The notes below the pieces were generated by a model. That model had not been told where the DNA came from and did no database searches. It was given only the letters and a program-made list of their open reading frames with translations. The position numbers were made by a program, and so were the translations under genes. A stretch of 64,000 nucleotides of DNA, taken from positions 4,226,001-4,290,000 of the forward strand of contig JBAIAA010000008.1 of NCBI GenBank assembly GCA_037893245.1, in the 5' to 3' direction. Below are positions 37,954 through 47,632 of this stretch, piece after piece. The DNA comes from Crossaster papposus (taxonomy: Eukaryota; Echinodermata; Asteroidea; Velatida; Solasteridae). Position 1 is the first letter of the stretch; the number at the start of each line of letters is the position of its first letter.

Positions 37954-39070
37954 TAGAACTTACGCATTGACAGGTCCGGCAAAAAATGGCCTCAACCATT
38001 CCTTCCCCTCGGAGAAGCTTTTTATGAAATCCCAGGTAGCTTCTTTGAGGGCGTCTTTCCTGACGCTATAGACGCTTCTGAGTGACCCTGATACTTTCAT
38101 CGCCTGAAGACAGGTATAGCCAAAGATAGCCGCAAAAATATGATTCCGGACCTGTCGCTCCCCTCTCACCTGAAAACGCTCGATGTTGCAGAGTTGCTTT
38201 AATGCCCGGTGATACTCTTCGATCGCCCAATGATGTTGGTGCAGCTGATCAAAATCAGATCGTGGAGATAGATCTGCTCCGACATGAGGAGTGTAAACAA
38301 CGTAATGGCGCAGCTCGTTTTTGAGTCGCGTCCGGTAGAGTCGTACATGACCAAAGTTACGTAGCCATACAGTTTTTCCTTCTTCGGGAATCTCCAGGCT
38401 CTGCACCTGTTGGTAGTTACCCTTTTGCACAGAGACAGTACGGTTGCTTTTAACAGCGAACATAAAACCCAAACCATTGTTTTTCACAGCTTTGAGGTTG
38501 CCAATACTGCTATACCAAGAGTCACCGGTAACACATGCAGGTTCGAGTCCCCATGCCAGTACTTCTTTCAGCATATCGACAAAGTAGTCATTTTTAGTTT
38601 TGCTATCGGCTGGATTGTAAATACGGAAATTAACGGGCAAGTTGTAGCCTTTGATGTCCGTGTAATAAAGCGTGATGAGATTAATACCCTTGACGGTTTT
38701 GTGGTGCTTTCCTGAGTAGTAATGACCGACTAAAGCCGTGTAATGGGTATAAGGTTTATCCAGCACCGTATCATCAACCGATAGCGTCCCACCTTCAAGA
38801 ATAAGCCTTGCTGACGCTTCTAGAAAAAGATCTTCAGGAGCAAAGTTTTCACGTTGGAGAAAGCGGTTAACACTGTCATGCGATATATCACTCAATTCGC
38901 TAAGACGGGTACAGGTGGCTGATGTGGGTTCACAGAGTAGAAACCCCGTATACTTCGGGAGGTCGCACTTGGCTGTTGTTGGTTTTGTTATTTTTCTACG
39001 CACGACGACATCCACTGTTTTTTTGCTGATCTAGCAATTTTTTTGGATGTCTGTCAATGCGTAAGTTCTA
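37954..39070 (-). mobile_element. IS701-like element, complete copy 2
   Basis: 1117 bp, same length and ends as copy 1, in opposite orientation. It is flanked by AATAGA at 37948-37953 and 39071-39076, a 5-6 bp duplication. Inserted between 6S RNA and the integrase region. Confidence 0.9.
37960..39015 (-). CDS. IS701-like transposase
   Basis: Intact 351 residues, nearly identical to the copy at 27740 (changes include Thr for Lys in CEPTSAT, Pro-Ala-Asp-Ser for Ser-Ala-Asp-Gly, and Ile for Leu in HHWAIEEY). The catalytic motifs are unchanged. Confidence 0.85.
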   Translation of the reverse strand: MDVVVRRKITKPTTAKCDLPKYTGFLLCEPTSATCTRLSELSDISHDSVNRFLQRENFAPEDLFLEASARLILEGGTLSVDDTVLDKPYTHYTALVGHYYSGKHHKTVKGINLITLYYTDIKGYNLPVNFRIYNPADSKTKNDYFVDMLKEVLAWGLEPACVTGDSWYSSIGNLKAVKNNGLGFMFAVKSNRTVSVQKGNYQQVQSLEIPEEGKTVWLRNFGHVRLYRTRLKNELRHYVVYTPHVGADLSPRSDFDQLHQHHWAIEEYHRALKQLCNIERFQVRGERQVRNHIFAAIFGYTCLQAMKVSGSLRSVYSVRKDALKEATWDFIKSFSEGKEWLRPFFAGPVNA

Positions 39071-39168
39071 AATAGAATAGCGTGGTTTTTGAGAGCCGTG
39101 CATATATTAAAAATCAATATTAAGTTTATCATATAGTACATTTGCTTTTATATTCCCCATTGAATCGC

Positions 39169-39219
39169 ACAAAAAAAGCCCCCAAAAAAGCCCCAACATA
39201 CACGAACAAAAAAAGCCCC
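39169..39219 (+). repeat. Three direct repeats AAAAAAGCCCC before the integrase gene
   Basis: ACAAAAAAAGCCCC occurs at 39169-39182 and 39206-39219, with a shorter AAAAAAGCCCC at 39184-39194 between them. They lie 55-105 bp upstream of the integrase start. Such short direct repeats next to an integrase gene are often arm-type binding sites for the integrase or excisionase. That role is inferred here. Confidence 0.5.
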
Positions 39220-39274
39220 AAATATTCACGATAGTATATACTGTACTAACCAATAACGATACAGGGCTTAGGAT

Positions 39275-40657
39275 ATGACGAAGAAAATCAACTTAACCGA
39301 TTTAAAGGTAAAGAAACTACAGGCAGAAGAAGCTGAGTACTTAATCAGGGATGTAACTGGTCTGGCTCTGCGAGTTTTCCCAAGTGGTAGAAAGGCTTTC
39401 GGCTGGCGGTTTATTAATCAATTTAAAGACAACAGCAGGTCACGTATAGAGTACGGAAATTACCCTGACCTAACGCTCGAAAAGGCTCGTGAGCTGCACC
39501 TTGCTTTTTCGTCAGCTCGTAAGAATGAGCATGACATTTTAGACCAGAAATTCCATCATGAGACCTTCAAAAAGGTTCTGGGTGAAAAAACACCTCCTGC
39601 TACTTTCGGCTTAACATTTGGCGAGCTTTTCGAGAAATACTATAGAGAATACATCGAGAAAGAAAATATTAACAAAAGTGCATATAACCGAATAAAGAAC
39701 TATGTCCTACCCGAGTTTGGCCAGCTTCCTGCCGATGATATTTCTATCCAGAAGATAGAGAATTTTATTACAAAGCTAAGGTCTGAAAAAACCGAGAGAA
39801 CAGTAACTGATACTATTCGCATGACTTCAACCATGTATACATACGGTAGAAAAATGTTCTGGGTAAGAAAAGATCCATTTTCTGATATAAAAATTGATAG
39901 AAAACATGGAAAGCGGAAAATATATTACACTACCCTTGAGCTTAAAAAACTGTTAACAAATCCTGAAGATATAGATATAAGCCCAGATGCAGAAATGATG
40001 CAAAAGGCTATGATTTTGTCAGGCTGCCGAAGAGCTGAGGTTATTCAGTGCAAAGTCAGCGAAGTAAACTTTGATGCGGGTCTATGGAGAATCCCCCCCG
40101 AACGTCTAAAAAACCAGAAAAGAAAAACAGATACAGAAAAAGAAGACTTTCCGCTCCCCTTGTCCTCTCAGCTATCAGATATTTTGCAAAAATCTGTCAG
40201 TGCACACGGCAATGAAACACACGTCTTTGGCAGTAAAAAAATGGGATTTATTGATGGAAAATGGCAAAGACTACCTACCGGGTCGTCTTCCCTGCGACAT
40301 TTTGGTAATTTAATAAACCCTTATAGAGAAGTATATGAGCTACGCCATAAAAACCACCATGATTTTAGGCGAACCATTGAAACAATATTGACAGATCTGG
40401 GCACCCCTCCACACGTAACTACTGCCATGACAGGGCATAGCAGAAAAGCTATGGAAGGATTGTATAACCGCGCAAGGCAAATCCATGTTATGAGAACAGC
40501 CTTTCAGTTATATGCTGACTTTTTAGATTTTTTATGTAAAAACAATGACCGCTACTGCATAGTTTTCGATAATCAAAAACCCAGTAGAGAGCTAAAAGAA
40601 ATATATCAAAAATTTAACTTCAATACCTATCTGGTAAATGCTCTCAAAGGGTACTAA
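39275..40657 (+). CDS. Tyrosine recombinase / P4-type integrase
   Basis: The 460-residue integrase has an N-terminal DUF4102-like arm-binding domain (LTDLKVKKLQAEEAEYLIRD, LALRVFPSGRKAFGWRF), a SAM-like core-binding domain (about 105-205) and a catalytic domain. The tetrad and tyrosine are visible: Arg252 (GCRRAEV), His362 and Arg365 (HDFRR), His388 (GHS) and Tyr397 (LYNR). The frame is AT-richer than its neighbours, fitting an acquired island. It faces the AlpA-like gene. The island it served is largely replaced by IS elements. Confidence 0.9.
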   Translation: MTKKINLTDLKVKKLQAEEAEYLIRDVTGLALRVFPSGRKAFGWRFINQFKDNSRSRIEYGNYPDLTLEKARELHLAFSSARKNEHDILDQKFHHETFKKVLGEKTPPATFGLTFGELFEKYYREYIEKENINKSAYNRIKNYVLPEFGQLPADDISIQKIENFITKLRSEKTERTVTDTIRMTSTMYTYGRKMFWVRKDPFSDIKIDRKHGKRKIYYTTLELKKLLTNPEDIDISPDAEMMQKAMILSGCRRAEVIQCKVSEVNFDAGLWRIPPERLKNQKRKTDTEKEDFPLPLSSQLSDILQKSVSAHGNETHVFGSKKMGFIDGKWQRLPTGSSSLRHFGNLINPYREVYELRHKNHHDFRRTIETILTDLGTPPHVTTAMTGHSRKAMEGLYNRARQIHVMRTAFQLYADFLDFLCKNNDRYCIVFDNQKPSRELKEIYQKFNFNTYLVNALKGY

Positions 40658-40668
40658 CTAGAGGAAGG

Positions 40669-40851
40669 CTACTTGCCCTCCTCCATCATTTTCTCAACCG
40701 CCTTATTCACATCATCCTCTTTCCACACTTTTCGTCCTTTAGTGATATTAGTCCCATGTGGAAACTTTTCTTCGTTAATAAGCCTGTATATTGTTGCTTG
40801 CGATAACGTGGTTATTTTAACGATATATTTCATTGTCAGTAGACGATTCAT
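40669..40851 (-). CDS. AlpA-like DNA-binding regulator / excisionase
   Basis: The 60-residue helix-turn-helix protein of the AlpA (MerR-like) type has KITTLSQATIYRLINEEKFP as its recognition region and KGRKVWKEDDVNKAV as its second half. AlpA proteins regulate P4-type integrases or act as excision factors. It ends 11 bp from the convergent integrase stop, which supports a functional pair. Confidence 0.8.
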   Translation of the reverse strand: MNRLLTMKYIVKITTLSQATIYRLINEEKFPHGTNITKGRKVWKEDDVNKAVEKMMEEGK

Positions 40852-41001
40852 TTACTTACTTTCCCTGTCTATTAATACGCTAAACTCACTGCAAAATGCA
40901 AACGAAAAGCCCATACAATAAGGCAATGCTAATAACTCATTAACATATAGTTCTCCATCTTTCAGGCATATAGCCCTTTCTTTAAATTCGGTGATAATGT
41001 G

Positions 41002-41420
41002 GGCATGGTTCAAATCAAGTGAACACTTTCATGTCTATGGAGGCCATCAGTACAGCACATTTTCAGCAGGTTGATTATAATGCCAGGTTACTCAGCCTAT
41101 CCTGTTATTTTGATCAACTTTAGAGCCTGTACATGCAAAGACGTTTATCCCCTGAATGCAAGAAATCTATTGGCCTACAGGCTATTTCCGAAAATAACAT
41201 ATCTCATATTGCCAGGCTGCATCAGGTGTGCAGAAACACTGTCTACACGCAAAAACAACTCACTCAATCGGCAGTCAATGAAGCCTTCATGGATCAAGAT
41301 CCAGATGATCAGACTCTATTCCATCTACCGATCACCAAAGCCTTCCTTCACCAAGTGATACTGGGAATCTTATTGATCTGCAAGGGAAGTTATCGCAGTG
41401 CGCAGATGTTCCTACATGAC
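41002..41420 (+). mobile_element. ISX copy 2 (5' third)
   Basis: The left end GGCATGGTTCAAATC at 41002 and the first about 95 codons of the transposase (from 41133) match copy 1 with minor changes (for example ILGILLICK for VLEILLICK). IS5 copy E cuts it after FLHD. Confidence 0.75.
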
Positions 41421-42522
41421 GGCGTTGTTGCATAAATAAAGCTCAGCCTGATCGAGCCTGTATCCAGGCCTTTTTCAGCTAGCTTTAACTGATATCGGCA
41501 TCCCTAAACCGGTCATCCTGTTCAACACGCGAACGGAAACCTCTGCCTCCGTTTTTTGCTGAGGTAGTTCACGTGCTTTCATCTTTGAGCCGATAATGGT
41601 TTTATAGCGAAGCATAGCCAATTCAACCAAGGCTCTCAGGCCGTATCCGGTTAGCCCTTGCCACGCCATGCGACCTCGCTCTTTTATGAGGGCTACTGCC
41701 TCGTTTCGTGTATTGTGCTGACTACTGTCAGGCACAGCATTTTTAGGTGGTGGAATCACGATTTTAGCAGCAGCTTGCTTCTGTTTAATTTGCTGATAAA
41801 CCTTGTCGCTATCATAGGCTCCATCGGCCATGAAAACCTCAAATCCATCAACTTGATCCAGCAGATTAGGCAAAACTGAAGTATCACCTATCTCTTTTCC
41901 GGTAAGGTCACTTGCAACGACATGATGATTTTTATCGATGGCTAAATGCAGTTTTCGCCAAGTACGTTTAGGCTTCGTACCGTGTTTTTCCTGATTCCAT
42001 TCATCCTTGCCATAAACCTTCAATCCTGTGCTATCTACCAGAAAGTGAGAACCAGGCTCACAGGTATCGATGAGCTTTTGCAATGATAAATGGATGCTTC
42101 GCTTACTGAGAGTGCTGTAATCAGGGACTTTAAGCTGTAACCCCATGAGCTTAACCAGAGATCTAGCAAAACCTTCAGTCTGCCTTAGCGGTAAGCTAAA
42201 AACCTGCCTGAGCATAAGGCAGGTCTCAATCGCCAGATCCGAGTATTGTGTCGGCGCACCTCGTTTTTGGATGGGCGCTGGCGTCCAGATAGTGATAGCT
42301 TCATCCGTAAACCAGACGGTAATATCACCTCTTTTTCGCAGTGCGTTATTATAATCAGACCAATTCGTCACTTTATAAGTCGATTTTTTGATCTTATGGC
42401 GACGAGCTTCGTTGTGTTTGTAAGGCATAGCGAGATGATGTCTGCAAAAAAAGGACATTAGGATACGAACCTTAGCCACTTATCGTCAATCAGGGCTATC
42501 CGGTGATTTATTCAACAACGCC
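41421..42522 (-). mobile_element. IS5-family element, copy E
   Basis: 1102 bp. The left terminal repeat carries a change (GGCGTTGTTGCATAAAT). It joins ISX to a group II intron remnant with no matching 9-bp flanks (ctacatgac and acgccagaa). Confidence 0.9.
41475..42479 (-). CDS. IS5-family transposase (IS903 group)
   Basis: Intact frame with catalytic Asp149, Asp219 and Glu286. Distinguishing changes are His130 (KRSIHLS) and Lys at residue 183 (IDKNHH). Since one terminal repeat is mutated, mobility of this copy may be reduced. Confidence 0.88.
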   Translation of the reverse strand: MAKVRILMSFFCRHHLAMPYKHNEARRHKIKKSTYKVTNWSDYNNALRKRGDITVWFTDEAITIWTPAPIQKRGAPTQYSDLAIETCLMLRQVFSLPLRQTEGFARSLVKLMGLQLKVPDYSTLSKRSIHLSLQKLIDTCEPGSHFLVDSTGLKVYGKDEWNQEKHGTKPKRTWRKLHLAIDKNHHVVASDLTGKEIGDTSVLPNLLDQVDGFEVFMADGAYDSDKVYQQIKQKQAAAKIVIPPPKNAVPDSSQHNTRNEAVALIKERGRMAWQGLTGYGLRALVELAMLRYKTIIGSKMKARELPQQKTEAEVSVRVLNRMTGLGMPISVKAS

Positions 42523-42933
42523 ACGCCAGAAGGAAAACTTGAACTTGCTGACAACAGCAAACGGCGTTTTAAGGTTGCTGTGAGGACGTTAACCAGAAAA
42601 TCAGGGCGGTCGTTCAAGCAACGATTAACAGCCCTGAATCGTTACCTTCGTGGATGGCGGCAGTATTTTGGAATAACGGATACACAGGGACAATTAAGCT
42701 CGCTGGAGGCTTGGGTAAGAAGGCGTTTAAGATGTCTGATATGGTATCAGTGGAAAACGGCAAAACGACGTTTTAAAGGATTAAGGCGACTTGGAGTGTC
42801 GATCGCTTCAGCCAGTAAAGCCGTGGTATCAAGGAAGAAGTATTGGCGCATGAGTGCCTCACCTGCTCTGAGCAAAGCGTTTACTATTAAGCGTTTTGAT
42901 CTGCTGGGACTGGAAAGATTACGTGTGGTTTAA
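42523..42933 (+). pseudogene. Group II intron reverse transcriptase/maturase, C-terminal end
   Basis: About 136 residues enter in frame from the IS5 junction (TPEGKLELADNSKRRFKVAV...). LNRYLRGWRQYFG, LEAWVRRRLRCLIWYQWK and the end SKAFTIKRFDLLGLERL are the typical maturase C-terminal domain of bacterial intron proteins. The reverse transcriptase domain is lost. Confidence 0.85.
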
Positions 42934-43013
42934 CTGGCCGAACCGCCCAGTGCGGACCCGCATGCTGGGTGGTGTGGGAGGAGTGGAGTCGCGAGGCTCC
43001 ACCCTATCCCGAT
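42523..43013 (+). mobile_element. Group II intron remnant (3' part)
   Basis: The 5' part is replaced by IS5 copy E. What remains is the end of the maturase frame (42523-42933) and the RNA 3' domains. The segment 42941-42971 folds as CCGCCCAGTGCGG with CGCATGCTGGGTGG, as in domain V. A small stem GTGGAG/CTCCAC (42983-43002) fits domain VI, and the 3' end reads CCCTATCCCGAT. The exon that follows is an IS66 transposase gene on the opposite strand. Confidence 0.75.
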
Positions 43014-43775
43014 TGTCTCGCCCCCGTGTCATCCACTTGCAGATAGCGGGAACAAGCTATCGCCGCTTCAAGTATCTCTTCATTTTCCTGATGGAAAGGG
43101 TCATGCCTTTCGGTGAGCAGGCTATTGAGAGAACCCTCTGATATCCGGCAGCCATTATCGTGCAGCCAGCCCAGTAGCAACGGCTGGGTCACTCCACAAG
43201 AGTGGTACAAATCCAGAACCTGGCTTCTAAGCTGATCGCCAAAATGGCTTTTTACATGGGGTGGCAGTGGCGCTGTCAGAAAATTCCCACAGGAAGTCTG
43301 CCAACATTCTCGTCGGTATCGAGTGGTAGAGAACGCCAGGGAAAGCTCTGTGAAGTAAAAATCACGGTAGCCCTTGTTACGCCATCCTGGCTGAACGCCA
43401 TCGAGAAAGCAGATTTTCTCTTGGTTAATCTGTCGTTTTGGCGCTGCCGTCTCGCCTCGGTGCTGGTTATTCTGCCGTTTTGCTTTAGGTGGAGGTTTTT
43501 TGCCGGAGGTATCGGTTGTATCTGTTTCTGTTGTGTCCTGCTCCTCAGTATCATTATCCTGAGGTTTTTCTTGCTTGTTCGGGCGTATGCGTGGCTTGCC
43601 CTTAAGCTTTTTCAAGTGACGGATTTCATCCTTCAGTCCAGCAATTTCCTGCTGTTGCTTTTCAATAATCAAACGCTGCTGCTCGATTTGCTCGAGTAGT
43701 TTTTGAATGAACGACCGAAGCTCATCACTGACAGGTTCGGTATGTAAGGCTTGAGGGAGCTGCATAAAAGGTAGC
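43014..43775 (-). pseudogene. IS66-family transposase remnant 2 (N-terminal 250 residues)
   Basis: The likely start is Met at 43765 (MQLPQALHTEPVSDELRSF). The order is a coiled-coil region (LLEQIEQQRLIIEKQQQEI), a low-complexity acidic/Thr linker and the core beginning up to YLQVDDTGAR. The group II intron interrupts the gene immediately after DDTGAR, within the next codon. It is a different IS66 subgroup from the remnant at 25967. Confidence 0.8.
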
Positions 43776-44011
43776 TTACACAATTGGGTCAGCCAGTACG
43801 TTGACCTCAGAGCCTTGACTTGCCAATGTTTTTTGAGCAGTTACTGATTTAGCTGCATCAGGCACCGAATAACCTTGCTCCATTACAAGAGCAACAGCCT
43901 CTTCTTTGAACTCTTTTGGATAGTGCTTATAGGTTCGCTTTTGACTCATTGTGACACCTTAACAAGTGATAGAAATTATCTCTTATCAAAGTGTCCGGTT
44001 CTATTAGACCA
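43776..44011 (-). mobile_element. IS3-family element fragment: left end and start of orfA
   Basis: On the minus strand the terminus TGGTCTAATAGAACCGGACA (from 44011) leads to ATG at 43949 and a 57-residue frame: MSQKRTYKHYPKEFKEEAVA, then LVMEQGYSVPDAAKSV. This is the start of an IS3-family OrfA helix-turn-helix protein. After about residue 36 the sequence no longer resembles OrfA, so the element breaks there. Confidence 0.65.
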
Positions 44012-44139
44012 GTACAGTATTCCTTTGTAAGGCTCTTTCTTGAGAAGTAGTTAGCTGTGCATTGTATTTTTTCGGCCTTTCTGGTGAGTATTGCTTTTTT
44101 AAGTGAGTTATTATTTTCTGTAAATAATTGTTTTTTAAC
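44012..44139. other. Unassigned sequence between IS fragments
   Basis: 128 bp, AT-rich. No gene, terminal repeat or similarity to other parts of the window was seen. Confidence 0.4.
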
Positions 44140-44582
44140 ACTAGTACTCCGTCCGGCAGAAGATGATAGTTTACTGAAGGCTATTCTAATAACTCCGAGT
44201 CCATAACACCGGAGTTATTATGACCATCAAATATCATGTTCGACTCAGCGAGGAAGAACGCTCAATACTTGAACGGCTTATCAAGCAGGAAAAGCCCAAA
44301 GTTGCACAACACAAAAAACGTAAAGCCAATATCCTTCTGGCTATCGATGAAAACCATGATCCACTGCAGCATGATCAGGTAGCCAAAGCTTTCCATGTTA
44401 GGCCGCTTACTATCACTCGCCTCAGGAAACGATTTGTTGAAGAAGGGCTTGATGTCGCTGTCAATGGAAAACTAAGCAGCCACGGTCGGGTACGTAAACT
44501 CGATGGCGAAGCCGAAGCTCACCTTATTGCCCTTACCTGCTCACCACCACCGGAAGGAGCCAGCCGATGGACGCTAAATTTA
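44140..44582 (+). mobile_element. IS630-family element fragment 2
   Basis: Same left end as fragment 1 and a longer part of the transposase (ATG 44220 to residue about 121: LIALTCSPPPEGASRWTLNL). The gene is then cut by ISL3 copy C at 44583. The catalytic domain is missing. Confidence 0.82.
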
Positions 44583-45950
44583 GGCTCTCTGTCCATTTTG
44601 TTTGTGGTGACATATTGGCTATATCTCTTGTGCACCAAGGAATACAGCGTATCCTTGTGTGTCTAGAAACAGTCGCTGAAAGAACGTTTTTACGCTTAAA
44701 ATACCATAGCAGCGTCGCTTAGTGACCTTCACTTTGTTGTTGAATCCTTCCACAAAACCACTGGTTTCTCTCTTCCTGAAATAGTTGCTGATTGGTTCTT
44801 TGTACTTCCGTAAGGTTTCTATGAAGCTGTCAAATTGACTAATGGATGACCGTTCCACTTCCTTCATCCAAGTATCCAACCGATCACTGGCTGCCTTCTT
44901 GCTTATCTGACTGTTGAAGATACCGGTAATCTTGCGACAGTGGCGATAGGCCGCTTTCAACTTGGTAGAGTGCTTGAACAGCTTTTCTAGCTCCATCCGC
45001 TCTTCCTTGCTAATCATTTCGGCATTACGGCGCAATATTGCAATAGAGGGCTTCAGGGCTTGGTAATCCTCGGTGCTGAGCAACTTACGAAGTCTGGCCA
45101 GCTCAGATTGTCTGATTTTAACCAACGCCTTCCGGTACAGTTTGGCGACATGAAACCGGTCAATCATGATGGGTACTTTCGGCAATGCTTCCCTGGCGGC
45201 ATTCACGTAGCCATCGTACATATCACAGCAGATTCCTTTAATCGTGCGCTTCAAACGGCCCGCTATTGATTTTAGGAAGGCTTTGACTTTGGCCTTCTCC
45301 CGACCCTCTATGACGCCGATCAGGTGAACCTGGTTATCCACTCTGGAAGTAATCAGGGTCAGATAGTCTTGGTAGCCCTTTCTCAGGGCGATTTCATCAA
45401 TACCCAGCAATCCCAGCTTCTTCACGCTCTGCCAGTCGGTCTCCTGATTGATCCAGTGGTCAATGACACCCCGAACAACCTTCTCACCAACTGCTTCTTT
45501 CATGGCTACATCCGCCACCGTGCTATTGACCAACGCCAACATAAGGTGCTGTTCATAAGCTTTGGTATGGCGGCTTTTGGGGAGGCACCAGTCCAGTTTT
45601 TGCCATGTAGTTGGGTGTTTATCACAATCTGGACACACACCTTTCTTCGGCCGGATGATGAGATAGCAGGGTTTGCCCAGAATGGGGAGATGACGAATGG
45701 TTCGTGACTCGGAATAGCCCGTAAACGGAACAGGCTTGCCGCAGATTCGGCAATCAATGTCATCGTGATCGGTGGTCACAGTTATGTAGGCACCGTCGCT
45801 TTTCAGATCAACACTGAGGATTTCAATGTGGCTAAGGCCCAGAAAATCTGCGGAAATATGAGACATTTGAAAATACCTAAGAAAAGTCGAAGGCCAGAGA
45901 AATAAAAGGCTTGAGGACTATTCTAGCAAAAACAAAATGGGCAGAGAGCC
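44583..45950 (-). mobile_element. ISL3-family element, copy C (complete)
   Basis: 1368 bp with both terminal repeats. Flanking octamers (taaattta and aaaagctg) differ. The right flank is itself an internal piece of another ISL3 copy. Confidence 0.92.
44619..45866 (-). CDS. ISL3-family transposase
   Basis: Intact 415-residue frame with all zinc-site cysteines and Asp157, Asp215 and Glu373. Its private change is Lys for Thr in DTWMKEVERSS. Confidence 0.9.
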   Translation of the reverse strand: MSHISADFLGLSHIEILSVDLKSDGAYITVTTDHDDIDCRICGKPVPFTGYSESRTIRHLPILGKPCYLIIRPKKGVCPDCDKHPTTWQKLDWCLPKSRHTKAYEQHLMLALVNSTVADVAMKEAVGEKVVRGVIDHWINQETDWQSVKKLGLLGIDEIALRKGYQDYLTLITSRVDNQVHLIGVIEGREKAKVKAFLKSIAGRLKRTIKGICCDMYDGYVNAAREALPKVPIMIDRFHVAKLYRKALVKIRQSELARLRKLLSTEDYQALKPSIAILRRNAEMISKEERMELEKLFKHSTKLKAAYRHCRKITGIFNSQISKKAASDRLDTWMKEVERSSISQFDSFIETLRKYKEPISNYFRKRETSGFVEGFNNKVKVTKRRCYGILSVKTFFQRLFLDTQGYAVFLGAQEI

Positions 45951-46354
45951 AAAAGCTGTTCAAGCACTCTACCAAGTTGAAAGCGGCCTATCGCCACTGT
46001 CGCAAGATTACCGGTATCTTCAACAGTCAGATAAGCAAGAAGGCAGCCAGTGATCGGTTGGATACTTGGATGACGGAAGTGGAACGGTCATCCATTAGTC
46101 AATTTGACAGCTTCATAGAAACCTTACGGAAGTACAAAGAACCAATCAGCAACTATTTCAGGAAGAGAGAAACCAGTGGTTTTGTGGAAGGATTCAACAA
46201 CAAAGTGAAGGTCACTAAGCGACGCTGCTATGGTATTTTAAGCGTAAAAACGTTCTTTCAGCGACTGTTTCTAGACACACAAGGATACGCTGTATTCCTT
46301 GGTGCACAAGAGATATAGCCAATATGTCACCACAAACAAAATGGACAGAGAGCC
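45951..46354 (+). mobile_element. ISL3-family fragment (3' 404 bp)
   Basis: Carries the last about 121 transposase residues (KLFKHSTKLKAAYRHCRK to the end) and the right terminal repeat. Its first part is replaced by copy C in opposite orientation, so two ISL3 copies meet head-on here. Confidence 0.9.
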
Positions 46355-46887
46355 GTCATGTGTTGAATAGAGAGTTCCAACAGATTGCAGCCCGCTACGC
46401 TATTGCTGCGCAAGACGTCTGGGATATATGCTATGTGACCCGATACGATCTACAAGCACCGAGCTACCACAAAAAAGCCGACGTATTGGCATCACGGATG
46501 GGGCCGATCTTCGAGCCCATCGAAGATGAGGTGCTGAAGGTAATCGCCGAAACCCCTCGGTGCAGCTCAATGGTAGAGAATTTCAACAGCAGACTCAGGC
46601 CCTATCTGGACTCCCGTAAACAAATTACCTCTGAGAGCCTCAATCTAATCCGGTTCTATCTGAATCATCACGTGTTTCTCCGGAGTAAGCATGCTTACAT
46701 GCAAGGAAAAACACCAGCCGAGGTGATGACCGGCCATCCTCATCCCAATTGGTTGGAAATACTGGGGTTCCAGCGCTTCAGAAAAGCTGCATAAACTAAC
46801 TCTCTTGTTGAGTCATTTCTATACCAGTCTCTGGTAGGGTTATGTTTGTTTGGTGTTCACTAAAAACAGCTGTTTTTGAACCATGCC
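46355..46887 (+). mobile_element. ISX copy 3 (3' end)
   Basis: Codes for the last about 145 transposase residues (HVLNREFQQIAARY to GFQRFRKAA, stop 46792-46794), then about 90 bp of non-coding DNA and the right terminus TTTTTGAACCATGCC at 46887. This copy supplies the C-terminus missing from copy 1. The 5' part is replaced by the ISL3 fragment. Confidence 0.75.
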
Positions 46888-47576
46888 AAGATCTGGAGGA
46901 AACAGGCATGCCTTGCTGTCTGAAAACCATTGCTGCAAGTATGAAACGGCAAGGGCTGGTGTTTAAGGCTTCCAGGAAATTTAAGGTCACAACAACGGAC
47001 AGTAAGCACAACCTGCCTATTGCTCCAAATTTACTGCAAAGAGACTTTTCGGCAACAGGGCCAAATCAGAAATGGGCTGGCGACATCACGTATTTACGGA
47101 CATCTGAAGGTTGGCTGTACTTGGCTGTTGTTATTGACCTTTACTCTCGCAAAGTGATCGGCTGGTCTATGGAGACCACAATGAAAGCCACTCTGATCTG
47201 TGATGCCCTGACAATGGCGCTGTGGCGGCGTAAACGACCAAAAGGGGCAATCTTTCATAGTGACAGCGGCAGCCAGTACTGCTCTGCTAAATTCCGCAAA
47301 GTTCTTGCCAAACACAAGATGCCACAAAGCATGAGTCGAAAGGCCGACTGTTAGGATAACGCCTGTGTTGAGAGTTTCTTGCACTCTCTGAAGGTAGAAG
47401 CCATCAACTATGATCCTCTGATGAACAGAGAAAATACCCGTCAGGCAGTGTTTGAATACATTGAAGGCTACTACAATAGAAAACGGCGACACAGTACTGT
47501 GGGTTATGTCAGCCCAGAACAGTACGAGTCACAAAAAATTGCATAGAACGGTGTCCACTTTTAGTGCAGCAGATCA
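46888..47576 (+). pseudogene. IS3-family OrfB transposase, 5'-truncated and with an amber codon
   Basis: The frame runs [10 protein letters not shown]... through [20 protein letters not shown] (first Asp) and [11 protein letters not shown] (second Asp). It continues past a TAG at 47353-47355, where relatives have Trp (SRKADC*DNACVESF), to FLHSLKVEAINYD (Glu) and ends at 47546. The IS right terminus, complement of TGATCTGCTGCACTAAAAGT, ends at 47576. ISX removed the start. Dead gene placed just upstream of gph. Confidence 0.83.
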
Positions 47577-47632
47577 ATTAATATCAGGCTATAAAATAGT
47601 ATTTATTTTTTATAACTTTCCTCTGAAAAAAC

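Noticed and set aside
23193-47576. Possible defence or toxin-antitoxin island hidden among repeats
   Set aside because: Every reading frame of useful length resolves to a transposase, intron maturase, integrase or the core genes listed. No nuclease, methylase, toxin or antitoxin pair was seen.
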